Assembly: GCF_013304825.1 (NCBI RefSeq)
Contig: NZ_JAAWUO010000017.1
Location: 1 to 64,000, forward strand
Direction: 5' to 3'
Source of the DNA: Blautia schinkii
GTDB taxonomy: Bacteria; Bacillota; Clostridia; Lachnospirales; Lachnospiraceae
Length of the DNA stretch: 64,000 nucleotides
A program made the position numbers and the translations under genes. This document shows, one piece after another, positions 27,497 to 35,637 of the stretch (within the stretch, counting starts at the first letter, position 1; each line of letters starts with the position of its first letter). A model generated the notes under the pieces. It saw only the letters and a program-made list of their open reading frames with translations, ran no database searches and was not told the origin of the DNA.

Positions 27497-28611
27497 CAGC
27501 TTTACTCGAGATCAAACAGAATATCAAGAAATTTTACGGACAATATGAAGTATATATACTGCCGGTTCTGAAATTTGTCCTGGCATTTGTCTATTTCCTC
27601 TGGATCAACAGCAATATGGGATATATGAAGCAGCTGGATAATATTTTTGTGATTCTGATCCTGGCACTGGTATGTTCCATTCTTCCTGTGTCTGTGATGA
27701 TGTTTGTGGGATTTGCGATGATGATCGGACACTGTTATGCAGTGAGCATTGAAGTTGCAGGATTTATGCTGGTTCTGATCCTGTTTATGATGATTCTGTT
27801 TTTAAGATTCAGTGGATCACAGAATCTGGCACTGATCCTGACACCGCTTTCTTTCGGCTTCAGTGTTCCGGCACTTCTTCCGATCGGAGCAGGATTGTTA
27901 GGCAGTGCGCTTTCTTCGCTTCCGGCGGGATGCGGAGTTGTGATCTACTATTTTATCCGTTTTGTGCATGCGCAGTCAGCAGCACTGAGTGATCCGGATA
28001 CTGAGATCGCAGCGAAGCTTAAGCTTCTTTCTGATGGCCTTGTGCAGAACTGGGCTATGTGGATTACTGTGATCGCTTTTGTGGCTGTGGTTCTTCTTGT
28101 GAATCTTCTGAGAACACGCTCTTTTGATTATGCGTGGAGAATTGCCATTATTGTTGGCGGCGTAACTTATATTCTGGTTATCCTTGCAGGAGATTTCTGC
28201 TTTGATGTAACCGTATCCATGGTACCGATGATCATTTCAGCGGTGGTTTCCGTACTGATTGGTTCGGTAATGGAATTCTTTGTATTCGGAGGGGATTACA
28301 GCAGAACAGAGCGGCTGGAATATGAGGATGATGAATATTACTACTATGTGAAGGCTGTGCCGAAGGCAGTTGTTGCAACTTCCGAAAGAAGTATCAAGAA
28401 GATCAATGCAGAGCCTGCAGAAGAAAAAAGGAAAGAAGATATTCCGGTATCTTATAAGAAAGAAAATATCTCTTACAAGAAAGAAAAGAAAGAACAGAAA
28501 CCGGCAGAAATACTGGATAATACTTTTGAAAATACAATAAGTGAAACACCTCAGGAAGTAGATAAGATTGATTTTGAAAAACAGCTTGAAGAGTCACTGA
28601 AGGATCTTTGA
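27493..28611 (+). CDS. Uncharacterised polytopic membrane protein with charged cytoplasmic tail
   Basis: A 372-residue protein not recognised. About eight hydrophobic segments fill residues 20-265, including one rich in Met and Leu (about 75-105). A hydrophilic tail of about 100 residues follows, with Tyr/Glu/Lys-rich text (EYEDDEYYYYVK; repeats of SYKKE) and an acidic amphipathic end (DFEKQLEESLKDL). Translation is coupled to the upstream gene (ATGA) and cdaA follows 50 bp later. The tail could dock CdaA or another cytoplasmic partner. There is no transporter signature I can name. Confidence 0.75.
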   Translation: MTALLEIKQNIKKFYGQYEVYILPVLKFVLAFVYFLWINSNMGYMKQLDNIFVILILALVCSILPVSVMMFVGFAMMIGHCYAVSIEVAGFMLVLILFMMILFLRFSGSQNLALILTPLSFGFSVPALLPIGAGLLGSALSSLPAGCGVVIYYFIRFVHAQSAALSDPDTEIAAKLKLLSDGLVQNWAMWITVIAFVAVVLLVNLLRTRSFDYAWRIAIIVGGVTYILVILAGDFCFDVTVSMVPMIISAVVSVLIGSVMEFFVFGGDYSRTERLEYEDDEYYYYVKAVPKAVVATSERSIKKINAEPAEEKRKEDIPVSYKKENISYKKEKKEQKPAEILDNTFENTISETPQEVDKIDFEKQLEESLKDL

Positions 28612-28661
28612 TCTGTGGGACAGACGGTTAATTAAGCGGATCAGGAGGAAAGGAGGAAATT

Positions 28662-29546
28662 ATGCAGAATATTCTTGCAATTCTTGGCGGATATATCGGA
28701 AAGATCACATTGCCCGGAATTGGCGTGATAGACATTATTGAAATTGGACTGATTTCCTTTTTTGTATATCAGTTTATGGCCTGGATCAAGTTTACACGGG
28801 CTTATACGCTTCTGAAGGGTATTCTGGTAGTCCTCGCATTTATCCTGGTTGCCTATATATTTAAGATGAATACGATCCTGTGGATATTCCGGAACCTGGC
28901 CAATGTCCTTGTGATCGGTGTGATCGTAATCTTCCAGCCCGAGCTTCGGCGTGCGCTGGAGCAGCTAGGACAGAAGAAGATTGTTTCCACCATCATTCCT
29001 TTTGATACAGGCAGAGAAGTACAGGAACGCTTCAATGACAAGACCATCAATGAACTGGTTAAAGCTTGTTTTGATATGGGTGAGGTGAAAACCGGTGCTC
29101 TGATCGTTATTGAGAAAGAGATCCGTCTGGATGAATATGTGCGTACGGGAATCAACATTGACGGTATTCTTACCAGTCAGCTTCTGATCAATATTTTTGA
29201 ACATAACACACCGCTGCATGATGGTGCAGTGATCGTTAGGGGAAACAGGGTGGTAGCTGCCACATGCTATTTGCCGCTTTCTGATAATATGGAGCTGAGC
29301 AAGCAGCTTGGAACGAGACACAGAGCAGGTGTTGGAATCAGTGAAGCCACAGATTCCCTTACGATCATTGTTTCAGAGGAAACAGGACAGGTTTCTGTTG
29401 CACAGGGCGGCGAACTTTCCAGAGGACTTGACAGCAGGCAGCTTCGGGAAGTTCTTGTTTCAGCCCAGAACAAGAAAGTAGTTGAGAATGGAAAACTGAG
29501 GAATCTGCTGAAAGGGAGAGTGAAACATGAAGAAAAATCTGACTAA
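28662..29546 (+). CDS. cdaA: Diadenylate cyclase CdaA
   Basis: A 294-residue membrane-bound DisA_N-domain enzyme that makes c-di-AMP from two ATP. Three N-terminal transmembrane helices (about residues 10-90) precede the cyclase domain. The catalytic motifs are LHDGAVIV (DGA) and GTRHRAGVG (RHR), both intact. AGGAGG precedes ATG 28662. The 3' end overlaps cdaR by 20 bases. CdaA with CdaR is the standard pair in Firmicutes, where c-di-AMP controls potassium, osmolyte balance and wall integrity. The usual third gene glmM is not adjacent here; HPr and an L,D-transpeptidase take its place. Confidence 0.95.
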   Translation: MQNILAILGGYIGKITLPGIGVIDIIEIGLISFFVYQFMAWIKFTRAYTLLKGILVVLAFILVAYIFKMNTILWIFRNLANVLVIGVIVIFQPELRRALEQLGQKKIVSTIIPFDTGREVQERFNDKTINELVKACFDMGEVKTGALIVIEKEIRLDEYVRTGINIDGILTSQLLINIFEHNTPLHDGAVIVRGNRVVAATCYLPLSDNMELSKQLGTRHRAGVGISEATDSLTIIVSEETGQVSVAQGGELSRGLDSRQLREVLVSAQNKKVVENGKLRNLLKGRVKHEEKSD

Positions 29547-30831
29547 GAACATCCCTTTGAAGATCATGTCAGTTGTTGTGGGAATCCTGGTCTGGCTGAT
29601 CGTAGTAAACGTGGATAACCCTATTGTTACGAAAGGTTTCGTGATTTCAGATGTGCAGATTATCAACGAAGCGTATGTTGATCAGCTTGGCGAGATGGTC
29701 ATGCAGGATGACAGTGAGAACACTGTCAGAGTTTATATCACTGGTGAACGAAAGACAGTGAACCGCCTTACTTCCAGTGATATCAAGGCAGTTGCAGATC
29801 TGCAGCAGGCAGAATCTACAGATACAGATCCTGTAATGATTCCTATTACAGCAACCTGCTCAGGAATCCTTCCGGAGAATATCCGTGTTTCACCTCAGAA
29901 TTTAAGTGTCCATCTGGAAAAGAAAGTTACCAAAGAATTTGCGATCAATGTAAGCAGCGGTGACAGCAAGGCTGCACAGGGAATGGAGATCGCGTCCCTT
30001 ACTGCGAATCCGGAAAAAGTCAGAATTACAGGTCCGGAATCACTTGTTGCTAAGATAGATAGTGTGAGCGTAGACGTAAGTTCAAAGGTAGATGGTATCG
30101 CCCAGGATACCACCATTTCCAATGCAGAGATGACTATTACAGACAAGAATCAGGATACGCTTTCTTCCAATTCCATGAGTTATCTGAAATTTGACAACAA
30201 CGGAAAGGTTAATGTCACAGCGAAACTCTGGAAAGTACGTTCTGATATACGGATCAGTGCAGGATATACCGGCGAACCGGCTGAAGGATATGTTGTGGAC
30301 AGCGTTACGACTGTTCCGGAGACCTTCAGTGTGGCTGGCAGTGATGAAGCACTGAACAATCTGAAGCTTCAGGGAAATACTATTTATCTGGATAATGAGA
30401 ATGTGGATATTTCCGGAAAGAGTAATGACGTAGAAAAGAAAATAAATCTGGCAGAACTTCTGCCTGATGGACTGAAACTGACATCAGGATCCAGTGCGGA
30501 TCTGTGGATCACTGTGAATATCCTGCCGGATGGCAGCAAGATATACAGCTTTCCAACAGAGGATATCAAGGTTAAGGGGCTGCCGGATGACCTGCAGATG
30601 GCATTTGAGGTGGCAGATGTAGAACTGAAAGTAAAAGCTCAAAATGGTGATCTGTCAGGCTTTAACCTAAGAGCTGTCAGTGCATCCCTTTCCATGGATG
30701 ACTGGGAAGAGGGCAGTTATGAAGTGCCGATCAAGGTCAGTCTTCCAAACGGCTATACACTTCTGGAGGATGTAACAGCAGAGATCAAGGTTTCCAAGGT
30801 TTCCAACGCGGAGACAGAAAACGGTCAGTAA
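29527..30831 (+). CDS. cdaR: CdaA regulatory protein CdaR (YbbR repeats)
   Basis: A 434-residue protein with one N-terminal membrane anchor (about residues 10-28) and an extracytoplasmic part built of YbbR-type beta repeats (about four, residues 40-430). In known systems CdaR binds and modulates CdaA. It overlaps the cdaA 3' end by 20 bp, indicating tight coupling. The C-terminus ends shortly after the last repeat with no extra domain. Confidence 0.92.
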   Translation: MKKNLTKNIPLKIMSVVVGILVWLIVVNVDNPIVTKGFVISDVQIINEAYVDQLGEMVMQDDSENTVRVYITGERKTVNRLTSSDIKAVADLQQAESTDTDPVMIPITATCSGILPENIRVSPQNLSVHLEKKVTKEFAINVSSGDSKAAQGMEIASLTANPEKVRITGPESLVAKIDSVSVDVSSKVDGIAQDTTISNAEMTITDKNQDTLSSNSMSYLKFDNNGKVNVTAKLWKVRSDIRISAGYTGEPAEGYVVDSVTTVPETFSVAGSDEALNNLKLQGNTIYLDNENVDISGKSNDVEKKINLAELLPDGLKLTSGSSADLWITVNILPDGSKIYSFPTEDIKVKGLPDDLQMAFEVADVELKVKAQNGDLSGFNLRAVSASLSMDDWEEGSYEVPIKVSLPNGYTLLEDVTAEIKVSKVSNAETENGQ

Positions 30832-30866
30832 ATAATGGATGAGGAACAGGATAGGAGAAAGCGGAA

Positions 30867-31130
30867 ATGTTAAGTTATAAGGTAACGGTCAGGAACCCGT
30901 CAGGGCTTCATCTCCGCCCTGCCGGACTTTTGTGCGGCGAGGCGATCAAATATAAATCTTCAGTATCATTTCAGTATGATGGAGGCACAGCAAATGCGAA
31001 GAGCGTGTTGAGCGTTCTTGGAGCCTGTGTGAAGAGTGGAGATGAGATCACACTGATCTGCGACGGTGAGGATGAGCAGGAGGCAATCGATTCTCTTGCA
31101 GATCTTATCAAGAGCGGACTGGGCGAATGA
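30867..31130 (+). CDS. ptsH: HPr family phosphocarrier protein
   Basis: An 87-residue HPr. His15 lies in SGLHLRPAG, the site phosphorylated by enzyme I, and Ser46 lies in AKSVLSVL, the site of HPr kinase regulation. Both are in canonical positions, so this is HPr rather than Crh, which lacks the histidine. Spacing of 35 bp from cdaR and 53 bp to the transpeptidase suggests one transcript. Linking HPr to the c-di-AMP operon is unusual; ptsH more commonly sits beside ptsI. Another ptsH copy may exist elsewhere in the genome, which this window cannot show. Confidence 0.9.
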   Translation: MLSYKVTVRNPSGLHLRPAGLLCGEAIKYKSSVSFQYDGGTANAKSVLSVLGACVKSGDEITLICDGEDEQEAIDSLADLIKSGLGE

Positions 31131-31183
31131 AACCGTAACAAATATATCAACCATTTATGGCGGCACAGGCAGGAGGAATTATT

Positions 31184-33910
31184 GTGAAAAGAAGAGTTGT
31201 GGCAATCGTGCTCAGCCTTACGATGTGTATGGGCGGAACGCTGGAAGCCGGAGCAGCGGCTTTAAGCACTCCAGACGTACAAGTTGCAGCTGAGACAAAC
31301 TCAGATTCAGCGGCGGACAGTTTCAGTGACGAAGAAGAGACTGTTCAGCAGCCTCAGACAGATGTTTCAGAAGATGGGGATACCGTAGATGTTGTTATCC
31401 CGAATGTAACTGAAACACCTGCAGACACAGCAGACGAGACACCGGATGTAACAGAGACACCGGATATCACAGAGACACCGGATGCCACAGAAACACCGGA
31501 AGAAGTTGATCCGGCAGAGGATTTTAATGCAGGAGATGCAGATGAATTACAGATTACATCGGCAGATTCCCAGGATGCGGTAAACAGCGGAGATGCTGCG
31601 GAAGCAGCCTCTACAGGGGCATCTGTTGTAAATGGTGTTGTTGAGGCCAGAATCTGTGACTGGGTATCTGATGAGCTGGGGTACAGACTCCGTAAGGAAA
31701 AAGTATCGGAGGACAAGGTGCCGGAAGCGAAAACAACAGAGGATCAGACAACAGAGGATCAGACATCAGAGGACCAGGCAGATGAGCAGACTGACAGCGT
31801 ATCTGCTGATACAGCAGTTCAGGATGAGACAGAAGCTCAGATTGTAAATGACTCAGAAGCTCAGACGGGCGATGCGGCAGAAACTGCAGAGGATGTATCT
31901 CTGGATAATGGGGAAGCGGTACAGGCGGACTCAGATGTTCCGTCCGGCGCAGATACTGCAACTGTAGAGGATGAGTTTTTTACAGCTCAGGATGGACTTC
32001 TTAAGATCAAGACCAACGGACATACAGGATATTATCTCTTTAATGAGGATGGATATCTGGTAACAGGACGTATGACACGGGAACCGGGAACAGCCGGATA
32101 TACAGGAACAACATCTGTAGAGTGGTATTTCCTGGAGAGCAACAAGGCAACTCTGTATTCCGACAGCCAGGGCAAGGCTGTCACACCATGGACATCCAAT
32201 ATGGGACAGCAGCAGAAGAAATACTGGCTGTGGACAGGAAGCACATTCCGTTATTACAATGCGTCAGGCAATTTTACTTCTGTGACAGATCTGAAGATCT
32301 CCGGTAAGCTCCAGAAAATCGGAAGTGATTACTATACACTGAAGACAAATGGTACACCATATACAGGAATTAAGAAGCTTGCAGCTGGTTCTGATACATT
32401 CGAGTATTACTTCAAGCCGGCAAAAGATACAGACGGAATTCCCGGAAAACTTTTCCACGGCGGATGGATGTATTATGTAAACAGCAAAGGTGTGAAAAGA
32501 TTCATCTACTGCAGCCCGAAAGCAGCTACGATCGGACAGGTCATGAAACACGGTACATATGTATCAAAAGTAATGTCCAAGACCAATACGTTCCTCCTGA
32601 GCTCCGGTGGATATGTCCTTAAAAACACCATGGCAAAAGCTCAGAACAATGCTTATTATGTTACTAATTCCAAGGGACATGTGATCAAAAGCAAACTGGT
32701 TAAGTACAACCACAACAGATACTACTTTGGCAGTGACGGAAAGAGAACTACCTGGAAGAACAGCTGGCATAAATGTGCAGGAGCGTCCAATAAGTACTAT
32801 TATTTTGGCAGTACAGCAGGAAGAGTTGCTGAGAAGACCGGCTGGCAGAAAGTCACCGGTACAAGCGGACAGTTTCTGGGATGGTTCTATTTCGATAATA
32901 ATGGCAACCACTATCAGAATAAGATGCTTACAGCCAAATCTTCCCAGAAGAGCTATTACTTTACAAGCTCAGGTAAAGTAGCAAGCGGCATTACAACGAT
33001 CAATAATAAGAAATATTTCTTTGCTACATCTAACTCCACAACACACAGAGGATGGATGTACAAGAATACATTGATCCGTTACAAGAATAACTGGTACTAT
33101 GCAGACAGTAAAGGTGTTCTTAAGAAGAGCGGCTGGCAGAAAGTAGGTAAATACTGGTATTATCTTAAAGATTATAAAGTATTAACGAATCAGGCGATTA
33201 AACGTGGTAAAGTTAATGGCCGTCTTGATAATCAGGGCCGTTTTACTACGGGATGGGTAGTTATCAGTGATTACAACAATAAAGTAAAATATATTAATCC
33301 AAGTACTGGAAAAGATTATGTGAAAAATACAAGCTGCTGGATTGATGGTAAACTCTATTACTTTGATAAGAATGGATATCGTCGTAATGATATATCTTCT
33401 ATTTACAAAGGACCATATTATGTGGAAGTTGACAGAATTAATGGAGTTATGACTGTATATACCAATTCCAGCAAGACAATTCCGGTTAAGACGATCAGGG
33501 TTTCTGTTGGACTTTCCGGAACACCTACATGGACTGGTACTTATACATTGAGAAGCAATTTGAGATGGCAGCCATTGATGGGACCGTCCTGGGGACAGTA
33601 TGGAACTCACGTTGAAGGATGTGGACAGGGAGGAATTTTTGTTCATTCTGTAGCTGGTGCAACAAGAAGTGTTTATAATCTTTCAGTTGGAGAATATATG
33701 AAACTTGGTAATCCGGCATCTCATGGATGTATCCGTGTCTGTGTTGCAGATGCAAAATGGGTATATTACAACTGCAATGGAGCTACCATTCGTATTTTTG
33801 ATGGTAAATACAACAAGAATGAAACATTCAAAGGCCCGTTAGGACGTAAACCAATTACACCATTACGTGGTTCCGGGAACTTTGACCCAACAGATCCGGC
33901 AGTTCCGTGA
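31184..33910 (+). CDS. Secreted L,D-transpeptidase with cell-wall-binding repeats
   Basis: A 908-residue secreted protein. There is a signal peptide (first about 28 residues), then about 230 residues of low-complexity text rich in Thr, Glu, Asp and Ala with TPDVTETPD-like and TTEDQ repeats. About 400 residues of aromatic/Gly cell-wall-binding repeats (GWQKV, YYF, GK-type) follow, and then a YkuD L,D-transpeptidase domain (about 740-880). The catalytic motif NPASHGCIRV is intact, with Cys849 and the upstream His in IFVHS. The start is GTG 31184 with AGGAGG seven bases upstream; the ATG at 31157 lies before it. It probably forms 3-3 peptidoglycan cross-links or attaches proteins to the wall. 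A strong terminator follows. Confidence 0.9.
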   Translation: MKRRVVAIVLSLTMCMGGTLEAGAAALSTPDVQVAAETNSDSAADSFSDEEETVQQPQTDVSEDGDTVDVVIPNVTETPADTADETPDVTETPDITETPDATETPEEVDPAEDFNAGDADELQITSADSQDAVNSGDAAEAASTGASVVNGVVEARICDWVSDELGYRLRKEKVSEDKVPEAKTTEDQTTEDQTSEDQADEQTDSVSADTAVQDETEAQIVNDSEAQTGDAAETAEDVSLDNGEAVQADSDVPSGADTATVEDEFFTAQDGLLKIKTNGHTGYYLFNEDGYLVTGRMTREPGTAGYTGTTSVEWYFLESNKATLYSDSQGKAVTPWTSNMGQQQKKYWLWTGSTFRYYNASGNFTSVTDLKISGKLQKIGSDYYTLKTNGTPYTGIKKLAAGSDTFEYYFKPAKDTDGIPGKLFHGGWMYYVNSKGVKRFIYCSPKAATIGQVMKHGTYVSKVMSKTNTFLLSSGGYVLKNTMAKAQNNAYYVTNSKGHVIKSKLVKYNHNRYYFGSDGKRTTWKNSWHKCAGASNKYYYFGSTAGRVAEKTGWQKVTGTSGQFLGWFYFDNNGNHYQNKMLTAKSSQKSYYFTSSGKVASGITTINNKKYFFATSNSTTHRGWMYKNTLIRYKNNWYYADSKGVLKKSGWQKVGKYWYYLKDYKVLTNQAIKRGKVNGRLDNQGRFTTGWVVISDYNNKVKYINPSTGKDYVKNTSCWIDGKLYYFDKNGYRRNDISSIYKGPYYVEVDRINGVMTVYTNSSKTIPVKTIRVSVGLSGTPTWTGTYTLRSNLRWQPLMGPSWGQYGTHVEGCGQGGIFVHSVAGATRSVYNLSVGEYMKLGNPASHGCIRVCVADAKWVYYNCNGATIRIFDGKYNKNETFKGPLGRKPITPLRGSGNFDPTDPAVP

Positions 33911-33953
33911 TCTTGTTAAAAAACATAGGAAGATAGCAGCATAAAGATTTAAA

Positions 33954-33993
33954 AGATCGGTGTTCAGCCTGAGTGGCTGGCACCGGTCTTTTT
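33954..33993 (+). terminator. Terminator of the cdaA-transpeptidase operon
   Basis: AGATCGGTG (33954-33962) pairs with CACCGGTCT (33981-33989), and CAGCC (33965-33969) with GGCTG (33975-33979), followed by TTTTT. Confidence 0.9.
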
Positions 33994-34004
33994 CCATATA
34001 TAGC

Positions 34005-34033
34005 TTTACTTTCCATTTTCCTATCTGTATAAT
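34005..34033 (+). promoter_or_regulatory. Promoter opening the cell-wall glycopolymer locus
   Basis: TTTACT (34005-34010), 17-bp spacer, TATAAT (34028-34033). No convincing terminator is seen before 55650, so this promoter may drive a transcript of about 21 kb, though internal promoters cannot be excluded. Confidence 0.7.
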
Positions 34034-34083
34034 GATGAGCAGGCAGGAACAAATAAGTAGATTCAGGGAAGGAAAGAAATTAA

Positions 34084-35637
34084 ATGCGAAATTGGAAGAA
34101 ATGGCTGGCAGCAGGATGCATGGCGGCAATGTTAGGTATCGGAACAATGGGGACTACAGCAATGGCTATGGGAGGTGGTGGAGTAGACCGCAGTGAGGCA
34201 GTGGCTCAGGAAGAAAAAGTGCCAGCCGGAAAGGCAACGCAGAATTCCAGAGCCAGTTCCAAAGCGTGGAAAAAGATCAATGGCGTCTGCTACAACGGAA
34301 GTGGTCAGAAACTGACAGGAGCGATCACAAGAGGAATTGATGTCTCTGAATGGCAGGATACTATCGACTGGGCCAAGGTAAAGAACGATAATGTAGATTT
34401 TGCTTTTGTGCGGATTTCCTACGGCCTGAATTATATGGATAAGAAATATGACTATAATATGAAGCAGGCAGAGAAGGTTGGAATGCCGGTAGGAACTTAT
34501 GTTTACAGTCTTGCTACAACAACACAGCAGGCTATGAAGGAAGCACAGCTTGCTGTTAAGAAAATGAACGGTTACAAGGTTTCTTATCCGGTTGTATACG
34601 ACATCGAATACAGTAAAATGCGAAGTCTTTCCTCAACACAGATCGCCAATCTTGCCAAGGCTTTCTGCAACGAGGTGAAAAAAGCCGGCTATTATCCAAT
34701 GATCTACTGCAATTTGGACTGGTATAACAACAAGATAGACTGGAGCAAGCTGACAGGTTACGATGTATGGCTGGCTAGCTACGGTGACAGAATCCTTGCA
34801 CCATCCAGGAACGATTATAAATACTCTATCTGGCAGGCAACAGACGGCGATGGAGGCGGATATCTGAATACAACCAAGAAACTGATAGCAGGAATTCCAA
34901 TCTGGTCCACAGTAGATATCGATTTTGGTTATGTAGATTATACAAAGATCATCACCCCGAGAAAATATACAGCCAGTACTTATAAGGCATCTGCCAAGCC
35001 GGACACTTCCAATGGAAAAACAGGCTGGGTAACAGAGAACGGAAAGAAATTTTATTATCTCAATGGTGTCAAAAAGACCGGCTGGGTGACAGTTAATGAC
35101 AAAACTTACTACGTTGATAAGACACTGGGAATGCGTAAGAGCAAACTGATCACAGATTCCAATAATGTGATCCGTTATGTGGATAAAAACGGAGTGATCA
35201 TCAAAAGCAGGTGGTTAACTGTAGGCGGTAAGAGATATTATTTTGACAAAAACGGCAACAGTCTGAAAAAGATGAGAAGTGTAGCCGGTAAATATTATTA
35301 TTTCCATGCAAGGAAAGGCTACATGCTGAAGAATGTGAGATACACCAACAGCAATGACGATGTATACTATTTTGGAAGCAATGGAGTCATGGTCAGGGAT
35401 GTATTTTACACCTGGAGTGGAAATGGTGAGAAGCATACCTATTATTTCACATCCGACGGAAAGATGTGCAGAAGCTGGCTTATACTGAAAGATAAGAAGT
35501 ACTGCTTTGACGAAGATACAGGTATCATGTATAAAGACTGTACAGTAAAGATCAATGGCAAAAGATGTACATTTGACAAGAACGGAGTTTATTTAACACC
35601 AGCACAGGCTGCTGCAAAGAAAAAAGGTAAAAAATGA
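34084..35637 (+). CDS. GH25 lysozyme with cell-wall-binding repeats
   Basis: A 517-residue secreted muramidase. The signal peptide covers about residues 1-28. The GH25 domain (about 82-295) has Asp86 in GIDVSEWQ and the Asp173/Glu175 pair in VVYDIEYS, the expected catalytic acids. About nine choline-binding-like repeats (GWVTENGKKFYYL, then YYF-type units) fill residues 315-500. The end is Lys-rich. The stop overlaps the next start as ATGA, so a wall hydrolase is translationally coupled to an ATP-grasp enzyme, an odd pairing. The repeat type resembles that of the upstream L,D-transpeptidase, suggesting both bind the same wall polymer. Confidence 0.92.
   Translation: MRNWKKWLAAGCMAAMLGIGTMGTTAMAMGGGGVDRSEAVAQEEKVPAGKATQNSRASSKAWKKINGVCYNGSGQKLTGAITRGIDVSEWQDTIDWAKVKNDNVDFAFVRISYGLNYMDKKYDYNMKQAEKVGMPVGTYVYSLATTTQQAMKEAQLAVKKMNGYKVSYPVVYDIEYSKMRSLSSTQIANLAKAFCNEVKKAGYYPMIYCNLDWYNNKIDWSKLTGYDVWLASYGDRILAPSRNDYKYSIWQATDGDGGGYLNTTKKLIAGIPIWSTVDIDFGYVDYTKIITPRKYTASTYKASAKPDTSNGKTGWVTENGKKFYYLNGVKKTGWVTVNDKTYYVDKTLGMRKSKLITDSNNVIRYVDKNGVIIKSRWLTVGGKRYYFDKNGNSLKKMRSVAGKYYYFHARKGYMLKNVRYTNSNDDVYYFGSNGVMVRDVFYTWSGNGEKHTYYFTSDGKMCRSWLILKDKKYCFDEDTGIMYKDCTVKINGKRCTFDKNGVYLTPAQAAAKKKGKK

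Noticed and set aside
31400-31530. CRISPR-like repetition
   Set aside because: The short direct repeats encode Thr-Glu-Thr-Pro units in frame within the transpeptidase linker; no spacers.
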